A stretch of DNA of 64,000 bases from Siphonodentalium dalli (lineage: Eukaryota; Mollusca; Scaphopoda; Gadilida; Siphonodentaliidae). Location: positions 182,829,122-182,893,121 of the forward strand of contig CP136069.1 of the NCBI GenBank assembly GCA_032622095.1, given 5' to 3'. The position numbers were made by a program, and so were the translations under genes. The notes beneath the pieces are model-generated. The model was not told where the DNA came from and ran no database searches. It saw only the letters and a program-made list of their open reading frames with translations. Positions 22,151-36,129 of this stretch are shown in pieces. Numbering within the stretch: position 1 is the stretch's first letter; every line of letters starts with the position of its first letter.

Positions 22151-24775
22151 GAACACATGTTTTGCATAATAATTTTTTCAGTGTAGTCCTCAATCGAGAG
22201 GCTTTCTGATAACGTGTATGTGCCTGAACTGATAGTAGAGTGGTATCGGTGACGAGATTTATGTTATCTACCTCATGTGAGACATGCGCTATGGCTTATA
22301 CGCCACAGGGTACATATTGATACAGGCTGCAGTTACGAAAAACACTTGTCATTTCCGGAGACAAATGTTGGGTTTTATTTTCCCAAGGCCCAAAGAAATG
22401 CGGACATTCTCGTCAAATAAATACTTCTGTGCCAGACCACCCGTTAAATCGCTTTTAATCGCATTTACCATTGAAAATACACAAATTATACAGGAATTCA
22501 ACAGTTTAAATTATTGATAAAACTGGTCATATATGTGACGTTTTACTACAATTTAAGTAATATGACAGCACCTGTGTTCAGAGCGACAAGATGGAGAGGA
22601 AAACTATTGGTCCAAATTGATGGTGGTTTTGCGACAACATCTGTTTTCGCTACCGACATCATTAATTGTTCAACGTTAGCATGACCACATGCGGCATTAT
22701 CAGAAAGCCTCCTGCTGACAAGTAACTGTTGATCAGGGCGGTAATTCCAAAAAAACTTTCTTATATATGGAAGGAAGAATACGTTCTTTCAAAAGCCACG
22801 ATATACACGAAGGCAGCATTTATATGGAGACCAACATTTTGGGTTCACCTCGATTCAGTGTTATGTTGATACACATGTCCACGTGTACACGTATGTGTGT
22901 TATCGGTGTTTTACGTCATTAAGTTTAGCAGCTGTACGATTATATCTTGATGGCGACGTATTATATGTGGAATCTGAATATTCCAATGAAATGGAATTTG
23001 CCATTTCAGCTTTAACTACAACGATATCTTGTGGGTATTACCAGATATAGTCTGTCTGGTTTACTCCCACATGGACAGCCAATGGTACTGTGATCTGCTT
23101 AAACGTCACACATAATGGTTTTGTATATTTAAACGAATTTCATGTATTTCCGTAGAAAATTTTAAAAACAGGAGCGGCTTATTCTCATTTATGGTTAATT
23201 AGTGGTCAACCTGACGGGTTCACGAACAATTAAATGTCAAGTTGTTTACACCTTCTCAACGACTCGGCCATTCCCGCGAGTTTCACAGCCAACGGACGCA
23301 CTAACTGATAGTGTACACATCGCCAATCACGTCAGTGAAATAGAGTGGCCCAAAAGAAGTATATTTAAAATAGGGTTCCCACTATGAATTCCGAACCAAA
23401 TTCAAGCACTTTTCAAGGACTTTGCAAGCACTGGTTCAAATATTTTCAAGCACCTCATTGAAAACAGATTATAGATATATTTACATTTAATTTAATATAA
23501 GGGAGGGTATCCTGTCCCAGTTTATTACTTGTGTTTTATTAAGTATATGCAAATAGCGGAACACTGGCACAAATAGCCACACAACACGACTATCTGTCAA
23601 TCATACGATGCAATTTGAAAATCGCTTGATACCACACAGAACACAACAAGCGTGTGTCTACAAGTCAACATTTGATGAATAAATTCAAGAACATTCAGGC
23701 ACCTTAGCGTGTCTCAGAAAAAATTCAAAACCCAAACCCAAATTCAAGCATTTTCAAGATATTCAAGCACCCGTATGAGCCATGTTTATGGAAAAGGTAA
23801 TTTCCTGAGCGAAGTGGAAATGGCCGAGTCGTTGAGAATGGTTCATGACAATCATGTTAATCTGCTTTCACATAGGTCCGCTAAACGCATACGTTTTATT
23901 AATGCGTCATACAGATGCGTTCACATAGGTCCGTTTAGCTCTGCGCTCATGCGATCGTAATCGGGTGTGTGAAGAAATATATGTGTACAAACACTGTTAG
24001 AAATTACTGTCGGTTCGACGGTCTCGGTCCGTCATAATCGACGGTCCCATACCGTTTCGTCAGTTTGACGGTCCCATACCATTATTTTATGTGCCCATGA
24101 ACATTGTCTAATTTAAATATTTTCGTGATTCAAAGCCATGCCGTCAAAATTCAATAGTATATTTATCGGCGACCATATTATATACGGCAATGACTCCATA
24201 CAGTATGACTGAATCTTACTCTGCTGATATTTAATATGTATTAGTAATGCGGCATTCATTCTGCGTTATGCGGGACAATTTCACGCCTTACATGTTACCA
24301 AAAAGTATGCTACTAAGATATTTTACTTTTACATGTACCCTTAACATAGCCAACTGCGCTGCAGGGGGCATCATTAGTTATGGCATTCCTACACTCACGG
24401 ATCAGTTCACTTCTAATATACTCTGAAATGTCTAACTGCTCATATTTGAACAGCACTTGCAATTGAGTTTTCGTCTACGGCATTGCTTACACTTGCACGA
24501 AGTTCTACGTTGGCTTCTATTGTTTGTTCTGTGTCATCGTCTTTTGCCATAGCTACTTCTAATATTCGGGGGCTGCTTCAATAATGATATTTTAATCTGT
24601 TGTGAACTTTCTACTGTATCGCCAAAATACAGGCAGTATTAATTTGTACCAGTACATGTGCTATTATTGTAGTGTGGGTGTGTTAATGGTGGACACGGCG
24701 GAGTGGTTTACATTAATGTGCCTGTCCCCAACGACAACAGCGGCGTATCCACCGTTCATTTATTATATTTATATC
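22151..24775. other. No gene recognised; scattered TTCAAGCA repeats
   Basis: Direct copies of a TTCAAGCACTTTTCAAG-type motif occur at about 23,398-23,455 and 23,685-23,772. Two copies of CACATAGGTCCG lie at about 23,870-23,930. A GACGGTCCCATACC motif is doubled near 24,040-24,080. The short frames in this stretch show no known domain. Confidence 0.35.
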
Positions 24776-24905
24776 GGGGGGGGGGGGGTAGTAAACCTAT
24801 TTCAGGAAGTTATGCCGTTTTTTTGCATCTGTCATTTCCGGGGACCCACCACCCCAAACCTGCAAACAAAAAGTGTTTATAAATTGCTGATCGTCTGCAT
24901 GTAAA
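24776..24905 (+). repeat. Poly-G-headed repeat related to the GGTCGGAAAAAA family
   Basis: A run of 13 G is followed by AGGAAGTTATGCCGTTTTTT and CCGGGGACCCACCACCCC. The order of poly-G, a GGAAGTT/CCG segment and a GGGACCCAC tail resembles the family described at 9,281-9,475. The relationship is tentative. Confidence 0.4.
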
Positions 24906-25520
24906 CCTAGGTCATTGTGCAGGATACACACAATTCCATAATTTCTAACTATTTCCTTATTAGTCTGTCAACCAGCCCATTATCTAACACATTCCATACC
25001 ACTTACGTTAGTCTATTCGAGCAACTTACTTATATCATACTAAACTAGTTGAAACATGCTCCATGTGTGCGCTTCAAGCACAGTTTGATCATCGAAACAT
25101 TTTGATTTGTATATATTGTTTTAATTTATTTTTTTTAGATTGAATTCCTTTCTAAATTTAACAAAACCAATTTTATTTTATTTTTTTAACTTAATATTTT
25201 GAAAAACTAACAGCATTATAACATCTGCCAGGGTACCCCGAGTCACCACACCACATTTGGTTGAACTCGGTCCAGGGGTCTGAGAGAGAAATCCGTATGA
25301 CAAGCAGTCACAGCACTATTCCAGACTTGGATACTTTAGGTCTTGTGAGAGATCATCTGAGTTAACAGACATGCAAATAATTCAGTGATTATCTTGATGC
25401 ACTGATGACAGATATTGTCTAGCCATTGACAGTCACATTAATGTTAGAGACAGTTTCTCGCTCTTTTTCCATGCGCACACTGATCTAGGCATTAGTTACA
25501 TCATGACAAGTTTATTTGTA
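24898..25520 (+). repeat. Diverged tandem duplication, first copy (~0.62 kb)
   Basis: Segments CAACCAGCCCATTATCTA, ACAGACATGCAAATAATTCA and TCGCTCTTTTTCCATGCGCA recur in order in 25,521-25,895. This copy has an extra ~250 bp (about 25,035-25,300), which includes a CCACATTTGGTTGAACTCGG segment seen in other interspersed repeats. It may be an insertion. Confidence 0.75.
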
Positions 25521-25895
25521 TATGCAAACTTAGTTCATTGTACAGGATGCACACAATTCCATTATTTCTAACCTTTTCCCGATTAGTCTGTCAACCAGCC
25601 CATTATCTAGCATTATGCCTTAACACTTTTGTTAGTCTACTGGAGCAACGTAGACTATAATAAATAACAAACAGTCGCTATGCTAGACTTGGATATTTTA
25701 GGTGTTGTGAGAGTAACATATCACATGAGTTGATAGACATGCAAATAATTCACCGATTGGCTTGACGCACTGATGAGCAGTGTCATGAGTTATATTCTAG
25801 TCATTGATATTCACATTAATGTTTGAGGTAGATGCTCGCTCTTTTTCCATGCACACAATGATCTAGGCTTTAGTTACATCAAGACAAGTGTATTT
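25521..25895 (+). repeat. Diverged tandem duplication, second copy
   Basis: Partner of 24,898-25,520 with many substitutions, so the duplication is old. No coding content is conserved between the copies. Confidence 0.75.
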
Positions 25896-28800
25896 ATTTC
25901 AATTTTACATATCTCGAAGCTTCTTTCCGAAGAGTGTCCAGAAGAAATTGTTCACCCCACCATCCCATATGCAACATGCCATAGCTTCATTTCATCTCCA
26001 CGAAAGCCCATATGAGGTCCCAGTAACATAAATATGGTGTTTTTGCTGTTATAAAAAAATGTAAAATATGTTTTAAACTGTTACAAATGTCAAATAAGGC
26101 CACAAAAGGTCTTTAGTAAACAATTTGCATGAGGTTGTAAAAAACACGTTGTTTGCCCCTCGGGCGACCCACCCACTCCGGCATACCTTTTTGTATTACC
26201 CCCTGTCTATATAGCATATTTGATGATTTATTCCATTAAAAAGCTGACGTATTTATTTTCACAAAATCTGCCGATAATTTGAGACGGACCCACGTAGCAC
26301 ATAAATTCAGTCCAATATAAGATTTTCAAACTCTTAGCAACGATAATGTTATCGATATAAATACCTGGCTTCAGATGCAATTCCGATGAGCTTTGAAAAG
26401 CACGCCCAATTAACCTGCTGACCGCTTTTAGTGATTAGGTCAACACATTGTGACGTCCTGTTCGTGTTACGGCCTGTGCGTTATTATGTGTCCGTGTGTT
26501 ATGGGATATAAACCAGGTGGCCTAATTGGCAGTTGGCCAGTCATTGACCACGATGTCATGTAACACAGACGGGCTATATAAGTATAATGTGTGTAAACAT
26601 GTTATAAACCCTCAGTCCAAGTGCTTTCTGTGGCACCACAATTTGCCAGTGCATATCTTCATAAATCTACATTTCAATGTTGTATCGTACAATATATTGG
26701 TTAATGCTTTCAATACATGTATATACCTGAGCAGTGAACACGCGATCATCATGCTCCCAGACACCGTTATTGAAACCATACGGTATAATGTATAATGAAA
26801 GAAAGTATGATCTCCATTTTCTACCTCATAGTTTAAACTATGTTAAACTATATATCACTCCTTTTATATATCTGCATAACAATTGACTTCACAATATGAA
26901 TGTGTGCCAGTTTCACATTTATCCATGTCGATTAAAATATTATCAATGAACTGTCGAGGATTAAGGATTTAAGCGACCCAGCCATAAATAGTAGCGCAAA
27001 TTCTACATACATAAACGTTATATTATTAATTCATCCACGTGATATAGGAACACACGACTACTGCGTGGTCTTCATAGCAAAATTCAAATATATACGTATT
27101 TATATATATCTATCTATTCAACTGACTAAACCTCACACTCCTATATCAGCCCTCTCTATATCTAATACTATTCTTTAAAAAGATCAAGACCGTTATCTTG
27201 AAACACTATATATGAGTTCACATTACAATGCAATCTATAACAAATTATGTACCTTTATTGCCAACCCATTGAAGTATAATATTCTTGATTTCAATGAAAA
27301 CTTTTAAAACAAATCTTCCTCATATATTGATTCCTCGCCTTTAGCAAACTTCGTGTATTTTGACCACAGTTCTTAAGCGTGCAGTGATAACGAGTCGTAT
27401 ATACTATGTCAGCTTGGTGATATAGTATTACATTCATATTAAGATATATATAATTAATTGGATTGCTGCATTAAATTTACATCTGCAAAACATTTGAACA
27501 TTTTGGCCATTGTTCCACATCTGGGTTATATGTGTGTATTTGGATTACTTTAACTAAGAAATGAACTTTTCTAAATATTAGATTTTGCAAGAAACACATG
27601 TTCCTTTCTTTCTAGAAATTTTGGAATATGTTGCTTACTTTTGTCTAGAAAATAAAAAGGTGCACCCCTTAACGTATTAGAAATAATTTCCAGCTTTAAG
27701 ATATTTATTTTTATAGATATAAGAAGAAAAAAAGAGTTTTCTAAGTACACTCCCAAATTGTCTAGTCTGTTCTAGTTTTTTGTAAACATAATTTGACATT
27801 TGAGAAATTATTTCTTATCGTTTTCTAGATAATATGAAAAAAATGGCTTTCTAAGATTTAAGAAATAATTTCTCATTTTGAGAAAAATAAATGATTCTTT
27901 CTTCTCATAATTAAAATTTGAAATTATATAAGGAATTATTTGTTCTAACTATTAGAACATATAATGCATGACAATTTTCCTGTGTTCTCCAAAGATAATA
28001 TTTCTTGTTTTAAGTGTTTTTTACAAAGTAAGTAAATCCATTATGGCAGTGGATTAGTGGCTAATATTTATTGACTTAAGTATTAAGCTTGCGTGACTTC
28101 TGATAAACTGTTATTTAGAAGTACACGGGTGATCAAAACTAACTTTTGATGATTGTATGGGTTTCAATGAGATCTGGCGATATTTTTTGAGATTGCTGAC
28201 TATAGACGAATTACGTATTCTTCGGTCATTTTTGAAGAACAATCTGGCCAAATGTAGACATCGGCAGCGCGAACTCTGTTTCAGTTACTTACCTTTAGTG
28301 TCCCCAGTCTTTGCATGTTATATACACAGTATCAAATACAACGTCTCAAACTGCTCTGTTTGAACAAGATCGGCACACTAGCGTACGCGAATTTATTCCA
28401 GTTTCTTCACATCCGAAATAGTATTAGGTATAGCAGGGTCTTCCCCTTTATTGAAGAAAGGTGTTTATAACATACTTGCAGCCGATCAGTATTCACACAG
28501 GCATCAACTAATTATACATATGTTCTTCTCATCTCATATGCAACTTCACGGTTTCTCATTCGAGTATTCGAGCAACGCCCGAAAGTACTTAATTTTGAGC
28601 TATTAATTGTTTATGTTCAGCTTATTAACTAACTCATCTTGGCTTTGCAAGTGTAGTTGAATGAAACTAATATCTGCGACCATTGTATATATGAATTTAG
28701 TATTCACATTATATTTCTTTACTGTTACTGTGGACGAAACACTTAACAACTCGACAACACATTTTCGACATAATTTGTTTAACGCATATAATTTTAACTC

Positions 28801-29832
28801 GACAAACCATGTACGAAAGAATCAATGCATATATAGTTTGCCATCGTTATGGTCGACGCAATAACAGCCAACTTGAAACGCAATCCTGACGCAATCTGGT
28901 TGACATATGAAATAATGCACCAATTCACTATAAAGTAATATGTAACGTACTAATATACCGTAGAACCCTGCTTGAATTTCACAAAACTGGTTTTACCGAA
29001 AATTCCAAGTCAGCGCACGTTGCAGATAGATGGATATATGTAAGTATCCGCTTATCTCCTGTCGTGGCACAAGTTACCAACCACATGCGTATATGTGTAT
29101 TCTACCTATTATTTCTTCTTTGATCTTCCTGTGGATGTTTCATTCCGACGATCTGACTTGGTTTTCGATGTATCGTGCTGTGCTCTTACTAAACATGACT
29201 GGTGTATTTTTAGTATTGTACTTTCTGGTCGTAACGGCGTGTATTCTGCTTTGTGGGGCAATTGATTTTCCTCTCATTATTGAGATAGTTTTAGTGTGGT
29301 CTAGCTATATTGTAGTATATCGGCACGTTGAGAAGAGTGAGTTATTACAAAGCAAATTACATACTTATTTTTGGCAGATAATACTATACTGCTTTTGTGA
29401 AGAAAAAAACTCTAAATTACTTGTTTGCCTTTGATGATATTCCAGTCATTTATAATTCGTGTTTTGTTCGCGTAGTCAATCACAATCACTGGATCTGATC
29501 TCGCTCAGCTATTGAATTTCATTGTTCACTGCCGCAGGTTATTCCACATGTACAAGCATATGGAACATACCTAAGCAACCAAGAAACAATTACAATGTAA
29601 GTGATAGCTTGACGAGTCCCAAACCAAGTAATGCTTAGCTATGAATATATGAGAAAGAAAAACGATGAGGCGCAGAGTTGGTAAATAAATTAGTATGTCA
29701 TTCCTGTTCATTGGACATTGGGATGGGATTAATTGTATGTGCCCTTTATTTTACGATATCACAGCCTAGTATTAAACACCTCTATGGTGTGTGCGAGATG
29801 TAATACACCTACGGATATGATGACTGCACGCA
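25896..29832. other. Long AT-rich stretch without a recognised gene
   Basis: I see short open frames only, none with a domain I recognise. The stretch 27,560-28,000 is rich in TTTCTAG/AGAAA motifs (repeated TTTCTAGAAA, TTTCTAGATAA and AAGAAATAATTTC), which looks like a degenerate low-complexity repeat. A 134-residue hydrophobic frame begins at 29,030 (plus), but nothing supports it beyond its length. Confidence 0.4.
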
Positions 29833-29878
29833 GGCACACCTTAAAGTTACTCATTATCAGGTAACTTTGAGGTGTGCC
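29833..29878. repeat. Short perfect-looking hairpin
   Basis: GGCACACCTTAAAGTTAC and GTAACTTTGAGGTGTGCC are complements with one mismatch around a 10-base loop. It could be a residual MITE centre or a small structured RNA; no flanking evidence decides between them. Confidence 0.6.
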
Positions 29879-31429
29879 GCACCCAAAACACACATGAGGG
29901 ACTTGACTTATCAAAATAGTACTTTCAGACGCACACAGAGGTACCTGATTGCTTTTGAAATTGAAATAAATTTTGACGCCACAGAGGACGTCATGTATAC
30001 ATGATTATCTCTATTTCCTCATTTGGAGAAGAGTATACAACTGCAAGCAAGTACAGAGAAAACGATGAGAAACAGTAGTAACCAAGTGTTAATACACACA
30101 TATGAATTATATACACACCAATGTATACCAACGTAACCGTCATGTATAGGACCACTGCGTCGCACGACTGTGTATGTAGGACCATCTGTTTCTCTTGACT
30201 ATTTAATCCCGCTATGAGCACCAAATGTTGAAAACCTTGTTGCTTCTGAGTTATGTCTAAATTGCATATCTTGCACAAAATAAATATTGTAGATTTTTAC
30301 TGCACGTTGTAGCGCGTTCGTACTGGACCGTGTTTCTAGGGCGGATGTTACACACCACATGCCCCCAGATATATAAAGACCGATGATATAATTATATATA
30401 TTATATTATATGGCTGATTATCGGCCAATTGGTATTCTCGAAGCCTGGGCAAATATTTAGTACCCGATTGTTAATGAATGACTGACGAGAAACTTGTTAC
30501 GGAAACTTCGAAAAGCAAATAGATAAATGATCTACGCGCCCGGACGCACATTTTTCACACAAAGATTGGCGGTCATACTTTTAATTAAAGAACTTATTAG
30601 TTTATGTTGATTAAAGTTGGTAGGTAAATTAAAATACAAATGGTGTTAAGAACGTGAACACATGAGTGATTCGTACTGCCCATACACATTAAGTAAGGAT
30701 CGAACATGCTGCGTTGCTGCATAGATGGAACAGCACCCCATATAAAAGTCACGTGTTGCCCTCTGAATAACAGTCGTAATAGGCTGAAAACGATAATGGC
30801 GAAAGGCTATTATTCCCTGATTAGATATACAACCGTGGTTACATGTCGGAGTTCGGCATTTACCGGAATAGTGTGACGACAAACCATAATGGTTTGGTCC
30901 AACTTGCATGCATACGGATAAACTTCATCATCACTGATGCATTGTCAGTTTTTATTTATTAGTTTATGAATAATACAAATTCAAGAACATGTTGCATACA
31001 ATACCCGCGATATAAACCCAGCAATTGATAAAATATCAAAATCCAATCAAAATCCTACCAAACCGTGGCTAGCGCGGGCGTGCACGAAAACACATACAAT
31101 GTATTGTAAATCTCAATCTCGGAACATCGATTCCGATGTTTTGAAACTCAGAAACAAAATATTAATGCCGTATATGGAAAACAATGTCGGATTGAATTGC
31201 TCAAGCGTGAGTCTTAAATGGACGTGGTCAAACCAGATGCCAATTTCTTGCGACCACAACAAGTCATCAACGAAAGTGTCATTGACATTGTATCTCAACT
31301 TGGGGAGGCGTTAATAAGTGTATGCCGAGCAGTCAATAGAATGATAAAGAAAGAAAGTAAATACGTTTCAGTAAATTAATTGTATTGTGTAAATGAAATT
31401 AACATTTCTCCACTAAATGTGGGCTGCAT
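29879..31429. other. No gene recognised
   Basis: Two short frames (minus 30,646-30,909 and plus 31,099-31,314) contain some cysteines but no known domain pattern and no convincing splice borders. Confidence 0.35.
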
Positions 31430-32860
31430 GGGGATCCCGATGGATTCAAATGTGAGCTCCAAGATGGCTCCAGGCGCCCATGTTTTTAAAAACAAATTGA
31501 AAAAATGGGACAGCTTCCACTTAGAGGTCACACCAAGGAATCATATGAAGTTTGGATGAGGGATGAGGGATGTGGCACATGCTTTTAGTCATTAACAGAG
31601 TAAAATCCAAGATGGCCACAGGCGACCATGTTTTATGTTAACGGAATTCGAAAAATATCGTCGGCTCCCATCTAGAAGTCACCATGAAGATCCTTATGAT
31701 GTTTGGTGACGATCGGATGAGGGGTGTGGCCTGTAGGTTGTTCCGAAAGATTTATTCATGCAAATAGTAAAATACAAGATGGCCACTGGCAGCCATGTTG
31801 TTAACGAATTTCGGAAAAGTTCGTTGGCTCCCATCTGGAGGACACACCGAAGATCCATATTAAGTTTAATGACGATCGGGAGGGATGTGGCATGTAGGTA
31901 CATGTAGGTTGTGCCGAAAATATTGAGTCATGCAAAGAGTAAAATCGAAGATGGCCACTGGCAGTCATGTTTTTCAACGAATTTCGAAAAAAAATATCGA
32001 TGGCTCGATGTCACCCTGAAGAAGCATATAACATTTGGTGATGATCGAGTGAGGGTGCGGTCTTTAAGGTGTGCAAAAGGATTTAGTCATGCAAACAGTA
32101 AAATGCAAGATGGCTGCTGGTGGCCATGCTTTTCAACGAATTTCGGAAATAAGCAATGGCTCCCATCTAGAGGTCACCCCGAAGGTCCATATGTAGTTTG
32201 TTGGCGGTTAGATGCGGGAGGTGGCCTGTAGTGTTTGCCAAAGGATTTAGTCGTGCAAAGAGGAAAATACAAGATGTTGCCGGCGTCTAAAATTCGATAG
32301 CTCCTATCTAGATGTGATCCTAAACATGCCTGTAAATTTTCAAAACATTTCTCAAATAAATGCGGGTTGCAGGGTGTGCCGATAGATTCAAATTTGAAAT
32401 CCAAACTGGCTGCTGGCGGCATGTTTTTAACGAATTTAAGTAAATAGTCATTAACAGAGTAAAATCCAAGATGGCCGCTGGCGACCATGTTTTATTTTAA
32501 CGGAATTCGGAAAATATCGTTGGCTACCATCTAGAGGTCACTCTGACGATCTTTAAGTTTGGTGACGATCGGATAAGGGGTGTGGCCTGTAGGTTGTGCC
32601 GAAAGATTTAGTCATGCAAATAGTAAAATGCAAGATGGCCGCTGGCAGCCATGTTGTTAACGAATTTCGAAAACATTATTGGCTCCCATAAAGAGGTCAC
32701 CCCGAAGATCCATATGAAGTTTGGTGATGATCGGACGAGGAATGCGGTATGTAGGGTGGGTCAAATGAAATTGTTGACTAATGTACGGACGGACGACGGG
32801 CGCCAACCCACGGCAATAGCTTAAACTTTACAAAGTAAAGTTGAGCTAAAAATGCATCCT
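31430..32860 (+). repeat. Tandem array of a ~166-bp unit with AAGATGGCCGC motif
   Basis: Nine copies of an AAGATGGC-centred segment (near 31,452, 31,610, 31,776, 31,947, 32,106, 32,272, 32,402, 32,466 and 32,632) are mostly 158-171 bp apart. Each unit goes on with GCCATGTTGTTAACGAATTT, TGGCTCCCATCTAGAGGTCA, AAGTTTGGTGACGATCGG and GTGGCCTGTAGGTTGTGCCG. The last unit runs into a GGACGGACGACGGGCGCC tail and a terminal hairpin. The array type, with this tail, resembles abundant bivalve repeats (from memory). A reverse fragment lies at 48,120-48,215. Confidence 0.85.
32817..32847. repeat. Terminal hairpin of the 166-bp repeat
   Basis: AGCTTAAACTTTAC and GTAAAGTTGAGCT are near-complements around AAA and are followed by AAAAAT. 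A hairpin directly after the GACGGACG tail marks the probable 3' end of the element family. Confidence 0.65.
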
Positions 32861-34112
32861 GAATATCCGTGTAGATAATTACAACTTTTTGGAACAACTC
32901 GGGAGTTTGCATTGCACTGAGGACTACGGTCGGAGAGCGGGGTGTGAGTACAATATTAGGACTCGATAATGATTATTTCTAACTCGATGATGAAATCATT
33001 CCTGGACAGAGAACGAATTGACTGACAGTAATCCTTAAGATATAACACAAATTAAAAATTAGTTAAAAAGAAGAAATTCCAAGCAGCATGCACTTTTAAC
33101 AAGAATAATACTATACCTATAACATAAATCGAAACAAAACAACTAAATATTAAAATTTATAGAATAATAAGCATTTTTATGAAATAATACAAATCAAACC
33201 AGCATTTATCAATAAGAAACTGAACAAAAAAGTTCAAATTAAAAAATAATAATAATAATAATAATAAGAATATTTGAACCTTTTTGACCCGTGTCTCATT
33301 ATGCTCTTCAGAATTTACTTTGTCAGTATAATCTATTTTATGTAGGAATCAATCGATCGCCGATCGCGTACACATAATCGGGTTATGTAGGGTTTTGCAA
33401 CCATATGAGTGTTAGGAAAGAAATGTTAAACAATTGAAAAAACATAAGTTACCAGTTCAATAATTCCAACCTGAGAATTTACATGGAAGTTTCAGTTAGA
33501 TTCGGTGGGAAGGGTAATTCCAAGATGTGCACCCTCCTCAATCGGAGACATTCTAGCTGCGTCCCTAGTTCAATCTACCAGTGTCACGTGACGATAATAG
33601 CCAGGTAACTTGTATCGTCTGTTACTATGGTATATTGATATGGATACATACTTGTCGGGAAAAGGCATACGGTTTACGGTGCCAACGCTACATGTCTTAC
33701 GATATCGGCCCAACTTGTAGAAGAACGTGTTAGTTGCCCGACAGTACCACAGCCACCGACACGCTTCATTGGACTCCATCAATGTATGATCTTTTCGCGC
33801 ACGTTGATTGCATTACTTTGATCGCTCATGGGGTGATTATAAGATTTAATTATTTATATTTACTCGAAGTGGGGGGGTCCGGACGAAATTTGCAGATACG
33901 AGGCCCAAGTTGTTTTTCCGACTTCAATGTACCCTCCACCCCCTCGGAGAAATTTGGGATCCACCCCTTATCCCATATGTTACCCTTTTTAAAGCAATTT
34001 TTTTCTAATTTGTTTATTAGGAATACCATCCCAAATGTTTTCCGTGTTCACACTTATTGTCAATCCTGTTCCACTATCTATTTTACAAGTCACTAAATAT
34101 ATGTACCATCCT
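32861..34112. other. No gene recognised; AAT microsatellite and a C/G-rich repeat scrap
   Basis: An (AAT)n run lies at about 33,246-33,270. At 33,868-33,985 a seven-G run, a CCGACTTCAATG segment and a CCTCCACCCCC segment may be another degenerate poly-G-headed repeat. A 70-residue minus-strand frame at 33,570-33,782 has gene-like composition but no recognised domain or splice evidence. Confidence 0.35.
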
Positions 34113-34265
34113 AACATTCCATAGGATAGGATAGGATAGTTTATTTACAATACACACGAATGACACAGTGGCAGTAATACATAATAAATTATAACAGTGT
34201 ATTGTCGGGGGTAGCTTAGCCCTATCGGGCTGTCTTCCTGCTACCACCTAAAACAAGTATAACTA
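34113..34265 (-). mobile_element. Probable LINE 3' end with (ATCCT)n tail
   Basis: On the minus strand the sequence runs GGTAGCAGGAAGACAGCCCG, then ATAGGGCTAAGCTACCCCC, then GTAAATAAACTATCCTATCC and ends in ATCCT repeats (34,122-34,139). A polyadenylation-like AATAAA next to a short 3' tandem repeat is typical of CR1/L2-type non-LTR retrotransposon tails. No coding part is attached, so it is a severely 5'-truncated copy. Assignment is moderate. Confidence 0.45.
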
Positions 34266-36129
34266 TACGTAATAGCATAGATGTTTGTATTTCAGATCCA
34301 TTTAGTCTTCACCCTTATTATTGACTAATACTGATACAAAATAAATGGTGTGAACAAACTATATCCTAATCTGATTAAATCATATTGATGTAAGTATGTA
34401 CATTATTATGTGAAACACACTATGCATAAAACAGCCTAAACACCAAAGTTAGCACACACATAATTTAGAGCGTGTTACCTGGTGTTATATAGTTTTTTAA
34501 TCCCAGACGAATTCCAGGTCCATTCCTTGTATGTGTATATTGTGTGGCAATGTGGTGACTGATCGGAGCTCCAGAGACAGTCAGTACATGCTAGAAACTA
34601 TGGAGTGATGTCTGGAAGGATGCGGTGGCACTATATATACATGGGTTTAGCCCCGTATTAACATTCTGCGTTCTTCCGTCTGTGTTTACAGTACACATGT
34701 CGCTCATCGGGGGATAATCGTTATACGAGACTAAAGCCATATTATGCCGATGAGGTTCCATGACAATGATAACTGAGTCAGGCCATGGCTTTATCATTCA
34801 TTTAAAATTATATCGCCACTTACAAATATATAACAAGCTAGGACACCGATATATTGTACAGGTATCACTTCGACCCCATCTTTCGCCGCCAAATATAACT
34901 AACTTCGCTCATACTGGCTCATATCTGAATGTTCAAGCTACCTGACAATCTCCCCATGAATACTGACCACGATATTCATTTGGACCCGGATATTGTATTG
35001 ACAATTTTACGCATATTTAGACTGTTGTTTTGCCCAGTTGGGTATACAATGTATGAGAATAACACTATGAGCAAGAGTATTCTCTATTCCACGAAATATC
35101 CACAGCAGAGGGTTTCACATCACTTTAACCATGGCAACTGCCGGCCACCGTGCTTGTTCCAAAACATAAATACCAATATTCATGTATATTTGATACATAC
35201 TCATAGCGTATTTGTAGTAATAATGGTATGTTTATGACATATCTAAAAAAATTCAGGATTACTGTGAAAATCTGATATGAAACACAAACTCAATTTGATA
35301 AGGATACAGTTGATACAATTGATGTTACTGGATATGTACATATATACTGTTAGCTGTAGCTCCAGCACGGAAAGATGACGAGATGACTTCTCTGTTTTAA
35401 TATGGTTGACAAACCATGTGCACGTGCTGGTATGTGAATAGCTAGGTGACATTAATCTTGTCGAATATCACATTCTTTGTGGATAATTGTGAATTAGACG
35501 ATGAACCATACTTGCTTATTTGAAGTCTTCAACTATATAAACCAGAACGTCATATGTTCTTTCTTAATTGTTGTGCTAAATGTCATTGATCAACTAGACA
35601 GATACCGCACTCAATGGGAACAGTGAATGTATCGATTGATATTTCTTCTACTTCACATAAATAATGCATGTGCACAGCGCCCAAAACATTCAAAATAATA
35701 GTACATGGAGACAGATCTGTGACAACTAAAATGATTGAACACATTCCTTGTTTGTATCATTAAAAGTTACATTTTCTGTGGACCAGTTTCTGTATGTGCC
35801 GCATTTACCGGTAGTGTATTTACCAGTAACTTGACACACAGGCACATGAAACATGATCTTTTATTATAATGTAATTTAAAATTATAGTGTATTCCAAATT
35901 CATTGCGCATTCAGTCTTCCCTATATAAAGTGCCATTGTCAAGACTCTTGACCAAATTTATTCGTTCCTGCAAAAAGATATCGCCACACGAAATTTGGTT
36001 GATATCGGTGCAGGTGTCTGGGAGAAAAATCTGAACAGACAGACAGACATATCCTTCTCTTTAATTTATATATATAGGTACCCAGGAAACAATATAAATC
36101 ATGATGCGGAAGAGATAATCCATCTTTAA
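34266..36129. other. No gene recognised; one interspersed repeat segment
   Basis: At about 35,940-36,065 the sequence GCCACACGAAATTTGGTTGA, then GGTGTCTGGGAGAAAAATCT and ACAGACAGACAGACA resembles a common invertebrate repeat. The rest shows only short unsupported frames. Confidence 0.4.

Noticed and set aside
29030-29434. 134-residue hydrophobic frame with possible membrane segments
   Set aside because: AT-rich DNA easily gives hydrophobic frames; no motif, homologous feature or splice evidence supports it.
33570-33782. 70-residue minus-strand frame with gene-like composition
   Set aside because: No recognised domain, no clear splice borders and no neighbouring exons.
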